This document shows, piece after piece, positions 48,031 to 56,790 of a stretch of 64,000 nucleotides of DNA; position 1 is the stretch's first letter, and every line of letters begins with the position of its first letter. The notes under the pieces were generated by a model. That model was not told where the DNA came from, did not search any database, and saw only the letters and a list, made by a program, of their open reading frames with translations. The stretch comes from Methanolobus sp. GTDB lineage: Archaea > Halobacteriota > Methanosarcinia > Methanosarcinales > Methanosarcinaceae. Where the stretch lies: NCBI RefSeq assembly GCF_016278385.1, contig NZ_JADQBY010000006.1:81737-145736 (forward strand). The letters run 5' to 3'. The position numbers were made by a program, and so were the translations under genes.

Positions 48031-48843
48031 TCATTTATCTATTTCATTTATGAATGAAATAATTTGAGAGATGTTATCTTCATTATTTTTTGACATATTA
48101 AGTTCTAATACGGGAACACCTAAATCATGCATAAGTTTGGCTTTACGGGATACATTTACACATCCTTCTTTGCATAATTGTATCAGTTCATCTTCATTGA
48201 GGTTTAGTTCAAAGGATGTTATTTGTCCACTTGCCATTCTTTTTTGTCTTCGTAATATGTTTTCTTCTAAAGAAATATTACAATAAATAATCCCACTTGG
48301 GATTATTTTTTTCCTTTTTTCAGGACTTAACTTTAATAGTTTCTCATATGAACTGTCATTTACTATGCCAATGTTATTATGTATTATTCCATCTTCATAG
48401 ATAATAGTCCCATCATAATTAAAAAAGTCTAAAAATGCTACATCTTTAATAAGAATTGATTCATAGTACCTGCAAAAATGTATCATATTATAAGGTTTAA
48501 TATGTATTGTTTTTGTACTCCAGGAATCTAGCAGCAGCTCAAAGAGACATTTATAATCAGCAACACACGTTTCCAAAACAGCATCTGTATATTTATTTAT
48601 TAATAATTGTTCCAACGTAGATGCTAAAAAATGTGGTTCTCTTTTACATAAATAATATGCATTATAGCCAATAAAAGGTACAACGCCATCTTTGATCAAC
48701 GTATATTTTTGTTTCATTGCAATTTCAATTCTTGCTTTTTCAGGTGTAACCCATTCCTTAGTGTCATTTCCTTCTAACAACATCTGTTTGAACAAAGTCG
48801 TTTTACCTGCTGCTGATGTTCCTATTAATTCAATTTTTTTCAT
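48031..48843 (-). CDS. Orphan P-loop NTPase, kinase-like
   Basis: A 270-residue protein starting MKKIELIGTSAAGKTTLFKQ, with the Walker A GTSAAGKTT at residues 8-16 and a later LEENILRRQKRMASGQ that resembles the LID region of nucleotide or small-molecule kinases. I prefer the ATG at 48843; frames upstream lack signals. Codon use is very AT-rich compared with the neighbours. It lies between the two copies of the 109-base repeat and interrupts what was probably a direct CYTH-HD/ppk2 convergence. The substrate is unknown; sugar- or antibiotic-kinase-like and sulfotransferase-like functions are both possible. Probably acquired. Confidence 0.65.
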   Translation of the reverse strand: MKKIELIGTSAAGKTTLFKQMLLEGNDTKEWVTPEKARIEIAMKQKYTLIKDGVVPFIGYNAYYLCKREPHFLASTLEQLLINKYTDAVLETCVADYKCLFELLLDSWSTKTIHIKPYNMIHFCRYYESILIKDVAFLDFFNYDGTIIYEDGIIHNNIGIVNDSSYEKLLKLSPEKRKKIIPSGIIYCNISLEENILRRQKRMASGQITSFELNLNEDELIQLCKEGCVNVSRKAKLMHDLGVPVLELNMSKNNEDNISQIISFINEIDK

Positions 48844-49229
48844 GAGGCACATCCATAAATAGGTTCTAAATATTTTGAGATATGAACTTGAAATTTTATT
48901 GCTTTGTAGCAACTATACTTATATATGCATAATATATATATACAATTGGTATTATATTTAATGATATTGCTCACATGAATTATCAGATAACTTCGGGGAT
49001 TTCTACAGGGCTAAATTATTTTTCAAACATGAGATGAAACCCAATATTTTCTATGGTATCACGCAAATCCTCATATTATCACGGTTAAATTCAGCTTGTC
49101 GTGATGCAAAAGGGGTGAATTACAGGATTAATACTCAAAGCATCTTACAATATAATGTCTGTCGATGCTATGGCACACGCAAAATAAGGCAAAAGATGCA
49201 TTTATGTAGCCGAAGTTGGCACAGCCATG
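48844..49229. other. Gene-free AT-rich region with decayed sequence
   Basis: 386 bases upstream of the P-loop gene. It contains a TATA-rich stretch (about 48918-48950) that probably drives the P-loop gene and no intact frame. From about 49150 the forward strand begins to resemble a decayed CYTH-HD C-terminus that continues into repeat copy B. The rest is not recognisable. Confidence 0.4.
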
Positions 49230-49338
49230 GTAGACACAAAAGCAGACATGTGGGTCTTGCTCTTTGAACAAAATGTTTATTTCAGAGAAGACTATTGAAG
49301 TCCTCTCTGTTTTAAATCCTCTTCGACACGGTCGATGA
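49230..49338. repeat. 109-base imperfect direct repeat, copy B
   Basis: Second copy of 47772-47880. Its forward strand keeps a truncated CYTH-HD tail (DTKADMWVLLFEQNVYFRE, stop at 49298-49300). Its other half is the functional 3' end of ppk2 (VIDRVEEDLKQRGLQ). The functional halves are thus divided: copy A ends the live CYTH-HD gene, copy B ends the live ppk2. Confidence 0.75.
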
Positions 49339-50794
49339 CGGTATGTAGTATCTTTATTCTTGCATAATACTTGTCATTTGATTCAACAATTGTCCAAGGT
49401 GCCCAGGAAGTGCTTGTCTTTTGAAGCATCTCATCTGCAGCACTAAGGTACAGGTTCCATTTTTCCCTGTTGCGCCAGTCATCTGATGTGATCTTCCACT
49501 TCTTATAGGGTGTGTTCTCACGCTGCTTGAACCTGTTAAGCTGTTCCTCTTTGTCAATATGTGTCCATAACTTGATGATTATGGTGCCGTAGTTCGCAAG
49601 TATTTCCTCAAACTCATTTATCTCCCTGTATGCACGCTTCCATTCGTGGGTATTACACAGGTTCTCCACCCTTTCCACAAGCACCCTGCCATACCAGCTT
49701 CTGTCATATATCCCGATGTGGCCTGCTTCGGGTATCTCATTATAGAACCTCCACAGATAATGGTGTGCCAGTTCATAATTTGAAGGCACTCCCGTAGGGG
49801 TCACACGATATAACCTGGGGTTCAGTTTCTGTGCAAGTCGTCTTATACTACCACCTTTTCCTGAAGCGTCCCAGCCTTCAAATACAATGATAAGGGGAAT
49901 ATGGTTTCTGAAAAGTTCATACTGGAGCTGTACTATCTTTTTCTGGCATGCCTTCTTTTCTTTTTTGTATTCTTTGTACGTGATACTTTTATCCAGATCT
50001 ATCTTTTCAAGTATCGATGAATCTATGTTCGGGACGATGCAGTTATCAGCATGGTCAGTTTGAGTTGCTTCGGCACTGCTCTCAACTTCAACTATCTTAT
50101 TCTCTATCGACTCTATGACCTTTGCAAGCACTTTTACAGTGGCAAAGTTCTTGTCCTCAGCTTCTACAATAGTCCAGGGTGCAGAGGCCCTGTCAGTCCT
50201 TTCAAGGATCCCTTCAATTACGGGCAGATGCCTGTCATAATCATTGAGATATTCCTGTTCCTCTTCCTCTACGATAAAAAGCGGCACATCATCCTTTTTC
50301 AGGTCACGGTATCTCTTTGCCTGTTCTTTTTTGCTGATGTGAAGGAAGAATTTGATGAGAAGGTATCCTTCATCTGTGAGCTGTCTTTCGAAATAGGTTA
50401 TACCGTCAAGGCATTTCGGCATGTGTTTATCCACTTTTCCTTTCCCATAATGCTCTATGACTACTCTTCGATACCAGCTCCTGTCAAAGATAGTTATACT
50501 TCCTTTCTTCGGTATCTTTGTCCAGAAACGCCATAATAGTGGTTTTTGCTCTTCCTGATAACAGGGCTTTCCAGTTGTGTAAAGATCAAATCCCATTGGG
50601 TTGAGGGTCAAAAGGAATCTGTTGATTATCTCTGTCATACCGGATGCATGCCAACCTTCAAAGACTATGATGGTGGGTATGCCCATCTTCCATGCTTTTC
50701 TCTGTAGTTCTCCAATTCGTATCGTCAAATCTTCGATTATGCCATCATATTCTTTTTTGCTGAGACTTTTTGAAAGATCTACATTTTCAAGCAT
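49292..50794 (-). CDS. ppk2: Polyphosphate kinase 2, two-domain type
   Basis: PPK2 enzymes transfer phosphate between polyphosphate and nucleotides; two-domain members are known to phosphorylate AMP to ADP from polyphosphate. This 500-residue protein holds two tandem PPK2 domains. Domain 2 (about residues 265-495) has an intact Walker A EGWDASGKGGSIRRL, IYDRSWYGRVLVERV and lid WKITSDDWRNREKW. Domain 1 (about 10-240) has EGWHASGMTEII in the same place, with the P-loop lysine replaced, and FDRSWYRRVV, so it is probably structural. The start follows AAGGAT. It converges on the CYTH-HD side and faces PPK1 and PPX across the transporter. Confidence 0.93.
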   Translation of the reverse strand: MLENVDLSKSLSKKEYDGIIEDLTIRIGELQRKAWKMGIPTIIVFEGWHASGMTEIINRFLLTLNPMGFDLYTTGKPCYQEEQKPLLWRFWTKIPKKGSITIFDRSWYRRVVIEHYGKGKVDKHMPKCLDGITYFERQLTDEGYLLIKFFLHISKKEQAKRYRDLKKDDVPLFIVEEEEQEYLNDYDRHLPVIEGILERTDRASAPWTIVEAEDKNFATVKVLAKVIESIENKIVEVESSAEATQTDHADNCIVPNIDSSILEKIDLDKSITYKEYKKEKKACQKKIVQLQYELFRNHIPLIIVFEGWDASGKGGSIRRLAQKLNPRLYRVTPTGVPSNYELAHHYLWRFYNEIPEAGHIGIYDRSWYGRVLVERVENLCNTHEWKRAYREINEFEEILANYGTIIIKLWTHIDKEEQLNRFKQRENTPYKKWKITSDDWRNREKWNLYLSAADEMLQKTSTSWAPWTIVESNDKYYARIKILHTVIDRVEEDLKQRGLQ

Positions 50795-50850
50795 ATATTA
50801 TCCTTAAAAAATAGTCCGTCTCTATATATATAGTTATATAGATTCTCTTA

Positions 50851-52146
50851 TTAACTAAGATATGTCCGTATGTAAAAGCTCCAAAGTATTAGTGTAAGAG
50901 TTCCTGATATTGCAATGGCAATGAATGAAAATAAGGTTGTTTTGAATAATTCCGGTGAGCCGCTCATTTTGATATAGAATGGTTTGCTGAGGGTGCTGAT
51001 TATTACGGAAAGTATTGCAGTTTCAGCGGCCGTCTGCGCAGAAAGCTTTCCTGTAAATACCAGTGCAGCCACGGATGCAGTAACAGCAGAACTGCTGACA
51101 ATTCCACCAAGCGCAGTTGCATAGATTCCTGCAGAACCTCCATATTCATTTGCATAGTTGGCAATTATAAGAAGTAATGTGAAAACAGCCCCGAATTTAA
51201 AAGCAGGTCCAAGGGCAAATGGGGACCCAATGTCAATGCTTTCCTCCAGATTCAATGTGTTTCTCCATTTCTTAATTACAAATAGCAGAGCGACGATTCC
51301 CATTATTATGAAAGGAGGAGCCATCATTGATGCTGTCTTCGCGCTGGGGTCTGCTATCAATGCAATAATAACGTTACTTATTACCTTGGATACGATTGTA
51401 AGCATTGCACCGATGTGAATAGAGTCCTTGAGTATTGGCCTTTGTTTGGATATTCCCGAAAGGGCGACGATGGTGGCCTCAGTGCTTATGAATCCTCCAA
51501 AAAAGCCTGAATAGGGGATTCCACCTTTTGCCCCCATCTTCTTCAGGAGTAGATAACTGACAAAACTAATTAATGAAACCAGTACTACAATAAGTATCGA
51601 TGATTTGAGTCTGATTATCCCAAAAATGGGTTCTTCCGGTACTATTGGATAAAGTACGAAGGCAACTGCCAGAAATTTAATAGCGCTGTTTATGTCACCT
51701 TCCGAGAGATGCTCTGCAAATGAATGCAGGGGCTTTTTCTCTATAAGGATGAAGGTTAGTATAAGGGCTGTAACTATTGCTACCAGATATAGTCCCTGGG
51801 CAACGACTATTCCTAAAAGGTATGTACAGAAGAGTGCAATTGCAGTAGTAAGTCCTGATTTTCCTTTGAGTATGTTGACGACATATATGAGGGTGGCTGA
51901 AGAAAAAACGGCAAGCAGAGTTGTCACAACAAGTATCCATACACCGATATAATCGACAAGTAACGTGGCAATAGTGCCTGTTATGCAGGTAATGGCAAAG
52001 GTTCTGACTCCTGCGAATATCTTTTTATCTGCACGCCAGTGTTCCCTTTCAATACCGATGAGTATTCCTATCATCAGTGAAAGTATTATCTTCTCCAGAA
52101 AAACGAATGATAAAGGGTCGATACCCCACTGGATAGACTGGATCAT
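50851..52146 (-). CDS. MgtC/SapB and DUF4010 membrane protein
   Basis: A 431-residue protein with about 12 hydrophobic helices. Residues about 10-150 are MgtC/SapB-like (LMIGILIGIEREHWR, FAGVRTFAITCITG). Residues about 185-425 match DUF4010 (GGFISTEATIVALSG, GGIVSSSAVTASVAAL). The MgtC family is linked to magnesium limitation and membrane energetics; the DUF4010 fusion has no proven activity. The location in the polyphosphate region suggests handling of the Mg2+ or phosphate counter-ion, which is inference. It is divergent from the ferredoxin gene. Confidence 0.85.
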   Translation of the reverse strand: MIQSIQWGIDPLSFVFLEKIILSLMIGILIGIEREHWRADKKIFAGVRTFAITCITGTIATLLVDYIGVWILVVTTLLAVFSSATLIYVVNILKGKSGLTTAIALFCTYLLGIVVAQGLYLVAIVTALILTFILIEKKPLHSFAEHLSEGDINSAIKFLAVAFVLYPIVPEEPIFGIIRLKSSILIVVLVSLISFVSYLLLKKMGAKGGIPYSGFFGGFISTEATIVALSGISKQRPILKDSIHIGAMLTIVSKVISNVIIALIADPSAKTASMMAPPFIIMGIVALLFVIKKWRNTLNLEESIDIGSPFALGPAFKFGAVFTLLLIIANYANEYGGSAGIYATALGGIVSSSAVTASVAALVFTGKLSAQTAAETAILSVIISTLSKPFYIKMSGSPELFKTTLFSFIAIAISGTLTLILWSFYIRTYLS

Positions 52147-52282
52147 AGCAATCTCTCTTTGAGCAAATGAATATTGAATCTGGTCATCATAAGTTTTTAC
52201 ACGACAGTACCTATAGTATATTCTTATTCACTGTATATACTTTTATACCTGCTTAACCAACTAGTAATAAGGATTGGGTAAT

Positions 52283-52627
52283 ATGCCATTGGTCAACAAA
52301 AAGAAATGTATATCATGCAAAAAGTGCGTAAAGAAGTGTCCTGTAGATGCTATAGATATGGTAAAAGGGAAAGCTCTTATTGTTGATGAAAAATGTATCA
52401 ACTGTGGGAAATGCATAAAGATCTGTCCGGTTAAAGCAATTCTTAAGGACAGGGAAATCGTCAAATTCAAGGTCCGGTCAAACCTAAAGGCAGTAAAAGA
52501 CTCCCTTTCTGAAAATAAAAGTAAAAAAGCAAAAAACCGCCTCGTAAAAAATCAGATAAGGCAACTGAAAATAGAGCAACAGATTCTCAGGGAAACTATG
52601 AAAGGCCTGAAGCACATAAAATTATAA
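52283..52627 (+). CDS. Small ferredoxin with two 4Fe-4S clusters and a basic tail
   Basis: A 114-residue protein with two cluster motifs CISCKKCVKKCPVDAI and CINCGKCIKICPVKAI (residues about 9-57), then a lysine-rich helical tail of about 50 residues (KSKKAKNRLVKNQIRQLK) not usual in ferredoxins. The ATG at 52283 gives the natural N-terminus. The basic tail could bind polyanions such as polyphosphate or nucleic acid; that is only a suggestion from charge and context. Confidence 0.82.
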   Translation: MPLVNKKKCISCKKCVKKCPVDAIDMVKGKALIVDEKCINCGKCIKICPVKAILKDREIVKFKVRSNLKAVKDSLSENKSKKAKNRLVKNQIRQLKIEQQILRETMKGLKHIKL

Positions 52628-52651
52628 TTTGCTAGTGAACAATGTGATATT

Positions 52652-54559
52652 GTGAGAGGGAGATCGTTGTCGTCGAACGTGTTTGTTAAGAAATATTCCT
52701 TATTTGCATCTTTGGGCTTTTTGGCAGGTCTGGTATTTTGTATGACAGCCCTGCTCTTTGCCATGGTAAGCAGGCTTAGTCGCAGTTCAGGTTCAGAGGT
52801 CATAATGACAGTATGTTTCCTTCTTGGCGCAGGTATTTTGTTGATTCTTGCAGGCATCAATATTGCGGGGATGCGCCAGGGTCTCTCACGCAGCTATTCG
52901 TTCATAGCAGGTCTGTTTCTATCTGTAACAGGGCTTCTTATTTTCGTAGTTTCATTTCCTGACAACTGGTTATATCCAAGGGTGTCTTATGTGATAGTGT
53001 TTTATTCACTGGGGATTTTCCTGCTATTGATCAACATTTTCGTCAATTATTTCCTGCAGACACTTTCAGGTTCAGGGGAACAGGGGACTGCAGATGAACA
53101 AAGTGCTGTTAGTGACGATATACCTGACAGATACAATGACCGGTCAATGCTTGCAACTTTCGCAGGTATTATGATGACCAATATAACGCCCGGCTTCTAC
53201 GAACCTTCTTTCCTTACAGACACCAATGACATCGATACTACATACTTTTTAAATGTGGACTCTCCTGAAAAAGAAGATAATGAGGAACAAGTAATGGAGA
53301 TAAATGAGCAAAGCAATGCACCTATTACATTACAGAACGAAGCTACAGGGCCAGATGTAGCTCATGATGATGATAGTTCTATTGATCAAGTGGCTCCGGA
53401 AACCACACAATTAACTGGGATAACAGAGGTTTCGGGATCAGGGGGTTCTGAAATATCAGATGAGATTTCGGATGAGGTTTCTGACACTACATCAGTTTCT
53501 TCCATGGAGGGTCAGGAAGTATCTATTACATCAGTTCCTGTCCTTCCGTTCTCAGAATTCCGGTCGATGAAAAAGACCGATATAAAGGCAACAGACACCA
53601 TGCGTGAAGCTGCACGCAAGATTTTGATGCTCCATTTTGGAGTAATGGTCGAGCATGAAAGAGGTACTAAGGTAGGAAGAGATATCGAAGAATTGCATGA
53701 TATGAGGGTTGCTGCAATGCGCATGCGTTCGATTATCGAGGTCCTGGGGGACTATCTTGACATGAAGAAGATATATCCTCATAACAGGAACATCAAAAGA
53801 ACAAGAAAGGTGCTTGGCTCTGTACGCGATCTGGATGTTTTCCTTGAGGTGATCGATCATTATCTTGAGGACAAGCCACCTGAGGCCATAATTGGGATGG
53901 ATCCACTTACTGATGCGCTTATGATAGAAAGGGCGAAACAGCGTGGGAATATGCTTGTCTATCTGGATGATGTTGAGTATAACAAGTTCAAAAATAAGTT
54001 TGCCAATTATCTGCTAAGCAAGAAGTTGTGGAAGATGAAGGCCGTAAAGAAGGACGGAGAACCTATTCCATGCAGGGTTGTGGACATGTTACCTGTTCTG
54101 CTATACACACAGTTCGCAACTGTCAGGTCATATGCCGAGTTTGTTGAAAATGAGGCAATGGATCCTTATCTTGAGAAATATCACCAACTGAGGATAGACG
54201 TGAAGGTATTGCGATATACACTTGAGTTCTTCAAAGAGATACTTGGTTCAGAGTCCAAAGACCTGATAAGGGACCTGAAGGCACTTCAGGATAATCTGGG
54301 AGATATGCATGATGCAGTTGTAGCTCTTGAACTTCTTGAGAACTTTGAGAAATATGGCAGATGGGGTGAAGCAGATAAGAAGCAGGTTGCCAGTTCTACG
54401 GAACTCAGGAATTATCCGGTGGTTGATGGATATATCGACTACAGGAAGCAGGAACTTCAGAACCTTGTAGACTGCTTCCCTGATGTATGGTCAAAGGTTA
54501 TCGATCCTGAATTCAGTGTGAGGTTTTCGCAGGCAATATCAGGTATTTACCAATCTTGA
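52652..54559 (+). CDS. Membrane-anchored CHAD-domain protein
   Basis: A 635-residue protein in three parts. Residues about 16-133 hold four transmembrane helices (LFASLGFLAGLVFCM, VCFLLGAGILLILAG, AGLFLSVTGLLIFVV, VFYSLGIFLLLINIF). About 135-310 form an acidic, Ser/Thr-rich, presumably disordered linker. About 315-620 form a CHAD domain with conserved basic and histidine motifs EHERGTKVGRDIEELHDMR and HQLRIDVKVLRYTLEFF. CHAD domains bind polyphosphate and localise to polyphosphate granules in bacteria. This one could tether polyphosphate to the membrane. The start is GTG 52652 or TTG 52667. Confidence 0.88.
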   Translation: MRGRSLSSNVFVKKYSLFASLGFLAGLVFCMTALLFAMVSRLSRSSGSEVIMTVCFLLGAGILLILAGINIAGMRQGLSRSYSFIAGLFLSVTGLLIFVVSFPDNWLYPRVSYVIVFYSLGIFLLLINIFVNYFLQTLSGSGEQGTADEQSAVSDDIPDRYNDRSMLATFAGIMMTNITPGFYEPSFLTDTNDIDTTYFLNVDSPEKEDNEEQVMEINEQSNAPITLQNEATGPDVAHDDDSSIDQVAPETTQLTGITEVSGSGGSEISDEISDEVSDTTSVSSMEGQEVSITSVPVLPFSEFRSMKKTDIKATDTMREAARKILMLHFGVMVEHERGTKVGRDIEELHDMRVAAMRMRSIIEVLGDYLDMKKIYPHNRNIKRTRKVLGSVRDLDVFLEVIDHYLEDKPPEAIIGMDPLTDALMIERAKQRGNMLVYLDDVEYNKFKNKFANYLLSKKLWKMKAVKKDGEPIPCRVVDMLPVLLYTQFATVRSYAEFVENEAMDPYLEKYHQLRIDVKVLRYTLEFFKEILGSESKDLIRDLKALQDNLGDMHDAVVALELLENFEKYGRWGEADKKQVASSTELRNYPVVDGYIDYRKQELQNLVDCFPDVWSKVIDPEFSVRFSQAISGIYQS

Positions 54560-54708
54560 AAACGATGTTTTTTGACTTGTATTGACCGCATGTGAATATA
54601 TTGTACTATATGTAACTATATATGAATCTGTATGAAGTATTAAATAACAGGACTGCTGTACTTATGTTAAAATACGACAGCATTTTAATGTATTTAAAGT
54701 CACGAAAA

Positions 54709-56790
54709 ATGAGTTTTATGTCTGATGAAGTGAAGAATTATATTAACAGGGAGATAAGCTGGCTTTCATTCAATGAAAGAGTACTCCAGGAAGCAAAAGA
54801 CCCAAAGGTTCCATTACTTGAACGTCTGAAGTTCCTTGGTATATTCTCTTCGAACCTTGATGAGTTTTTCAGTGTGAGGGTTGGCACATTACAGCGCATG
54901 ATAGATGCTGGTTTCAAGTCGAAGGTTATGGTAAGTGATTCTCCAAAAAAAGTCATGAAACAGGTGTATGATAAAGTTCTGGAGCTTCGAGATGAGTTTG
55001 ACAAAATATTTGTTGAACTTACAAAAGAGCTTGAAAAGCATAACATTTTCATTGTTGATGAAACACAGCTTGATAAAGCTCAAAAAGCTTTCCTTAAGGT
55101 CTATTTCCAGGAAAAGGTACGACCACGTCTTATTCCTGTCATGCTGAAAGATATTCAATCTTTTCCATATTTAAAGAATCAGTTCATTTATCTGCTCATT
55201 GATGTCAGGAAAAAATGGGACCCAAATGGTTCAAAATTTGCTTTGATCGAAGTTCCTGCGGATGTGCTTCCTCGCTATATCCTGCTCCCACATTCTAGCG
55301 AGAAGAAATGTGTTATCATGCTTGATGACGTTATCCGCTTTGGTCTTGATGATATCTTCTCCACCTTTGAATACGATTCAATAGGTGCATATACCATCAA
55401 ACTTACCAGGGATGCTGAGCTGGATATTGTTGATGATGTAACAAAAAGTTTCTTCGAAAAAGTATCTGATAGCCTTGAGGATAGAAAAAAAGGCCAGCCA
55501 GTTCGTTTTGTTTATGACAGGGACATGCCTTACTATCTATTGGATTTCACACTTAAAAGACTAAAACTCCAAAAATTCGAAAATCTGGTGCCAGGTGGAA
55601 AATATCATAATGCAAAGGATTTCATGGATTTTCCTAAAGTTGGTCCTGACTCCTTTTTCTATGAAAAAAAACACCCACTCCCTCAAAAACACCTTCTACA
55701 ACTTAAAAGCATATTTGCTGCTCTAAGGGGAAAAGACATTCTACTTCATTATCCTTATCAGTCGTTCGATTATTTTATTGACTTTCTAAGAGAGGCAGCA
55801 ATCGATCCTGATGTATCAAGCATAAAGATCACTCTTTACAGGGTTGCTCGCAATTCGAATGTTATCAATGCACTCATTAATGCGATAAAGAATGGGAAAA
55901 GCGTCACAGTTGTCATTGAACTTCAGGCGAGATTTGATGAGGAATCTAATATCTACTGGACCCAGAAACTTGAAGATGCAGGCGCAAAGATCATTGATGG
56001 TGTGCATGGTTTGAAAGTCCATTCAAAACTCTGTCATATTACAAGGAACGAGGGGAAAAATACTGTTCATTATTCATGCATCGGAACAGGTAATTTCAAT
56101 GAATCCACTGCAAAGCTCTATTGTGATCATATGCTTATGACATCAAATCCTGATCTGACGTTTGAAGTGGAAAAGGTATTTGATTTTTTCGTTCATAACT
56201 ATAAAGTCTATGATTACAAGCATCTCATAGTTGCTCCTCTGCAAATGCGCAATAACTTCAAGAAACACATTGAAAATGAAATAGAGAATGCGGAAGCGGG
56301 GAAGCCGGCATACATTCATGCGAAGATGAATAGTCTTGTGGACAGTGATATGATCAATGCACTTTATGATGCCAGCAAGGCGGGGGTCCGGATTAAGCTG
56401 GTTATCAGGGGTATCTGTTCACTGGTTCCGGGTGTCGGTGGATTCAGTGAGAATATCGAGGTCATCAGTATCGTTGATAAATATCTCGAACATTCCCGTA
56501 TTTTTATTTTCTGTAATAATGAAGATGAAAGATATTTCATTTCATCAGCTGACTGGATGGTAAGGAATCTTGACAGACGTGTGGAAGTTGCAACACCCAT
56601 TTATGATCCTTCTCTTCAAGAAGAATTAAGGGAATACATGAATTTACAATTCCTGGATAATACCAAGGCAAGGATAATCAATGTGCACCAGGATAATAAA
56701 TACAGAACAGGTGGGGACAGTCCACATCAGGCTCAGGATGATATTTATGATTTCCTTAAAAAACGAGTGGAACATGAGGATGTCTTATGA
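54709..56790 (+). CDS. ppk1: Polyphosphate kinase 1
   Basis: Makes polyphosphate reversibly from ATP through a phosphohistidine. The 694-residue protein has the N-domain (YINREISWLSFNERVLQEA), the head domain, and two phospholipase-D-like C-domains with the catalytic histidine in LKVHSKLCHITRN, IGTGNFNESTAKLYCDH, and the second histidine in YIHAKMNSLVDSDMI. Upstream the frame is open to an ATG at 54622, but that extension overlaps TATA-like sequence and exceeds the family's usual N-terminus, so I start at 54709; 54718 is equally possible. It overlaps ppx by four bases. Confidence 0.94.
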   Translation: MSFMSDEVKNYINREISWLSFNERVLQEAKDPKVPLLERLKFLGIFSSNLDEFFSVRVGTLQRMIDAGFKSKVMVSDSPKKVMKQVYDKVLELRDEFDKIFVELTKELEKHNIFIVDETQLDKAQKAFLKVYFQEKVRPRLIPVMLKDIQSFPYLKNQFIYLLIDVRKKWDPNGSKFALIEVPADVLPRYILLPHSSEKKCVIMLDDVIRFGLDDIFSTFEYDSIGAYTIKLTRDAELDIVDDVTKSFFEKVSDSLEDRKKGQPVRFVYDRDMPYYLLDFTLKRLKLQKFENLVPGGKYHNAKDFMDFPKVGPDSFFYEKKHPLPQKHLLQLKSIFAALRGKDILLHYPYQSFDYFIDFLREAAIDPDVSSIKITLYRVARNSNVINALINAIKNGKSVTVVIELQARFDEESNIYWTQKLEDAGAKIIDGVHGLKVHSKLCHITRNEGKNTVHYSCIGTGNFNESTAKLYCDHMLMTSNPDLTFEVEKVFDFFVHNYKVYDYKHLIVAPLQMRNNFKKHIENEIENAEAGKPAYIHAKMNSLVDSDMINALYDASKAGVRIKLVIRGICSLVPGVGGFSENIEVISIVDKYLEHSRIFIFCNNEDERYFISSADWMVRNLDRRVEVATPIYDPSLQEELREYMNLQFLDNTKARIINVHQDNKYRTGGDSPHQAQDDIYDFLKKRVEHEDVL

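Noticed and set aside
49034..49267. 77-codon frame upstream of ppk2's end
   Set aside because: It runs through decayed sequence in a frame other than the CYTH-HD relic, with no start signal.
47772..49338. A transposon with long terminal repeats
   Set aside because: The repeats are direct, contain host gene ends rather than element ends, and no transposase lies between them.
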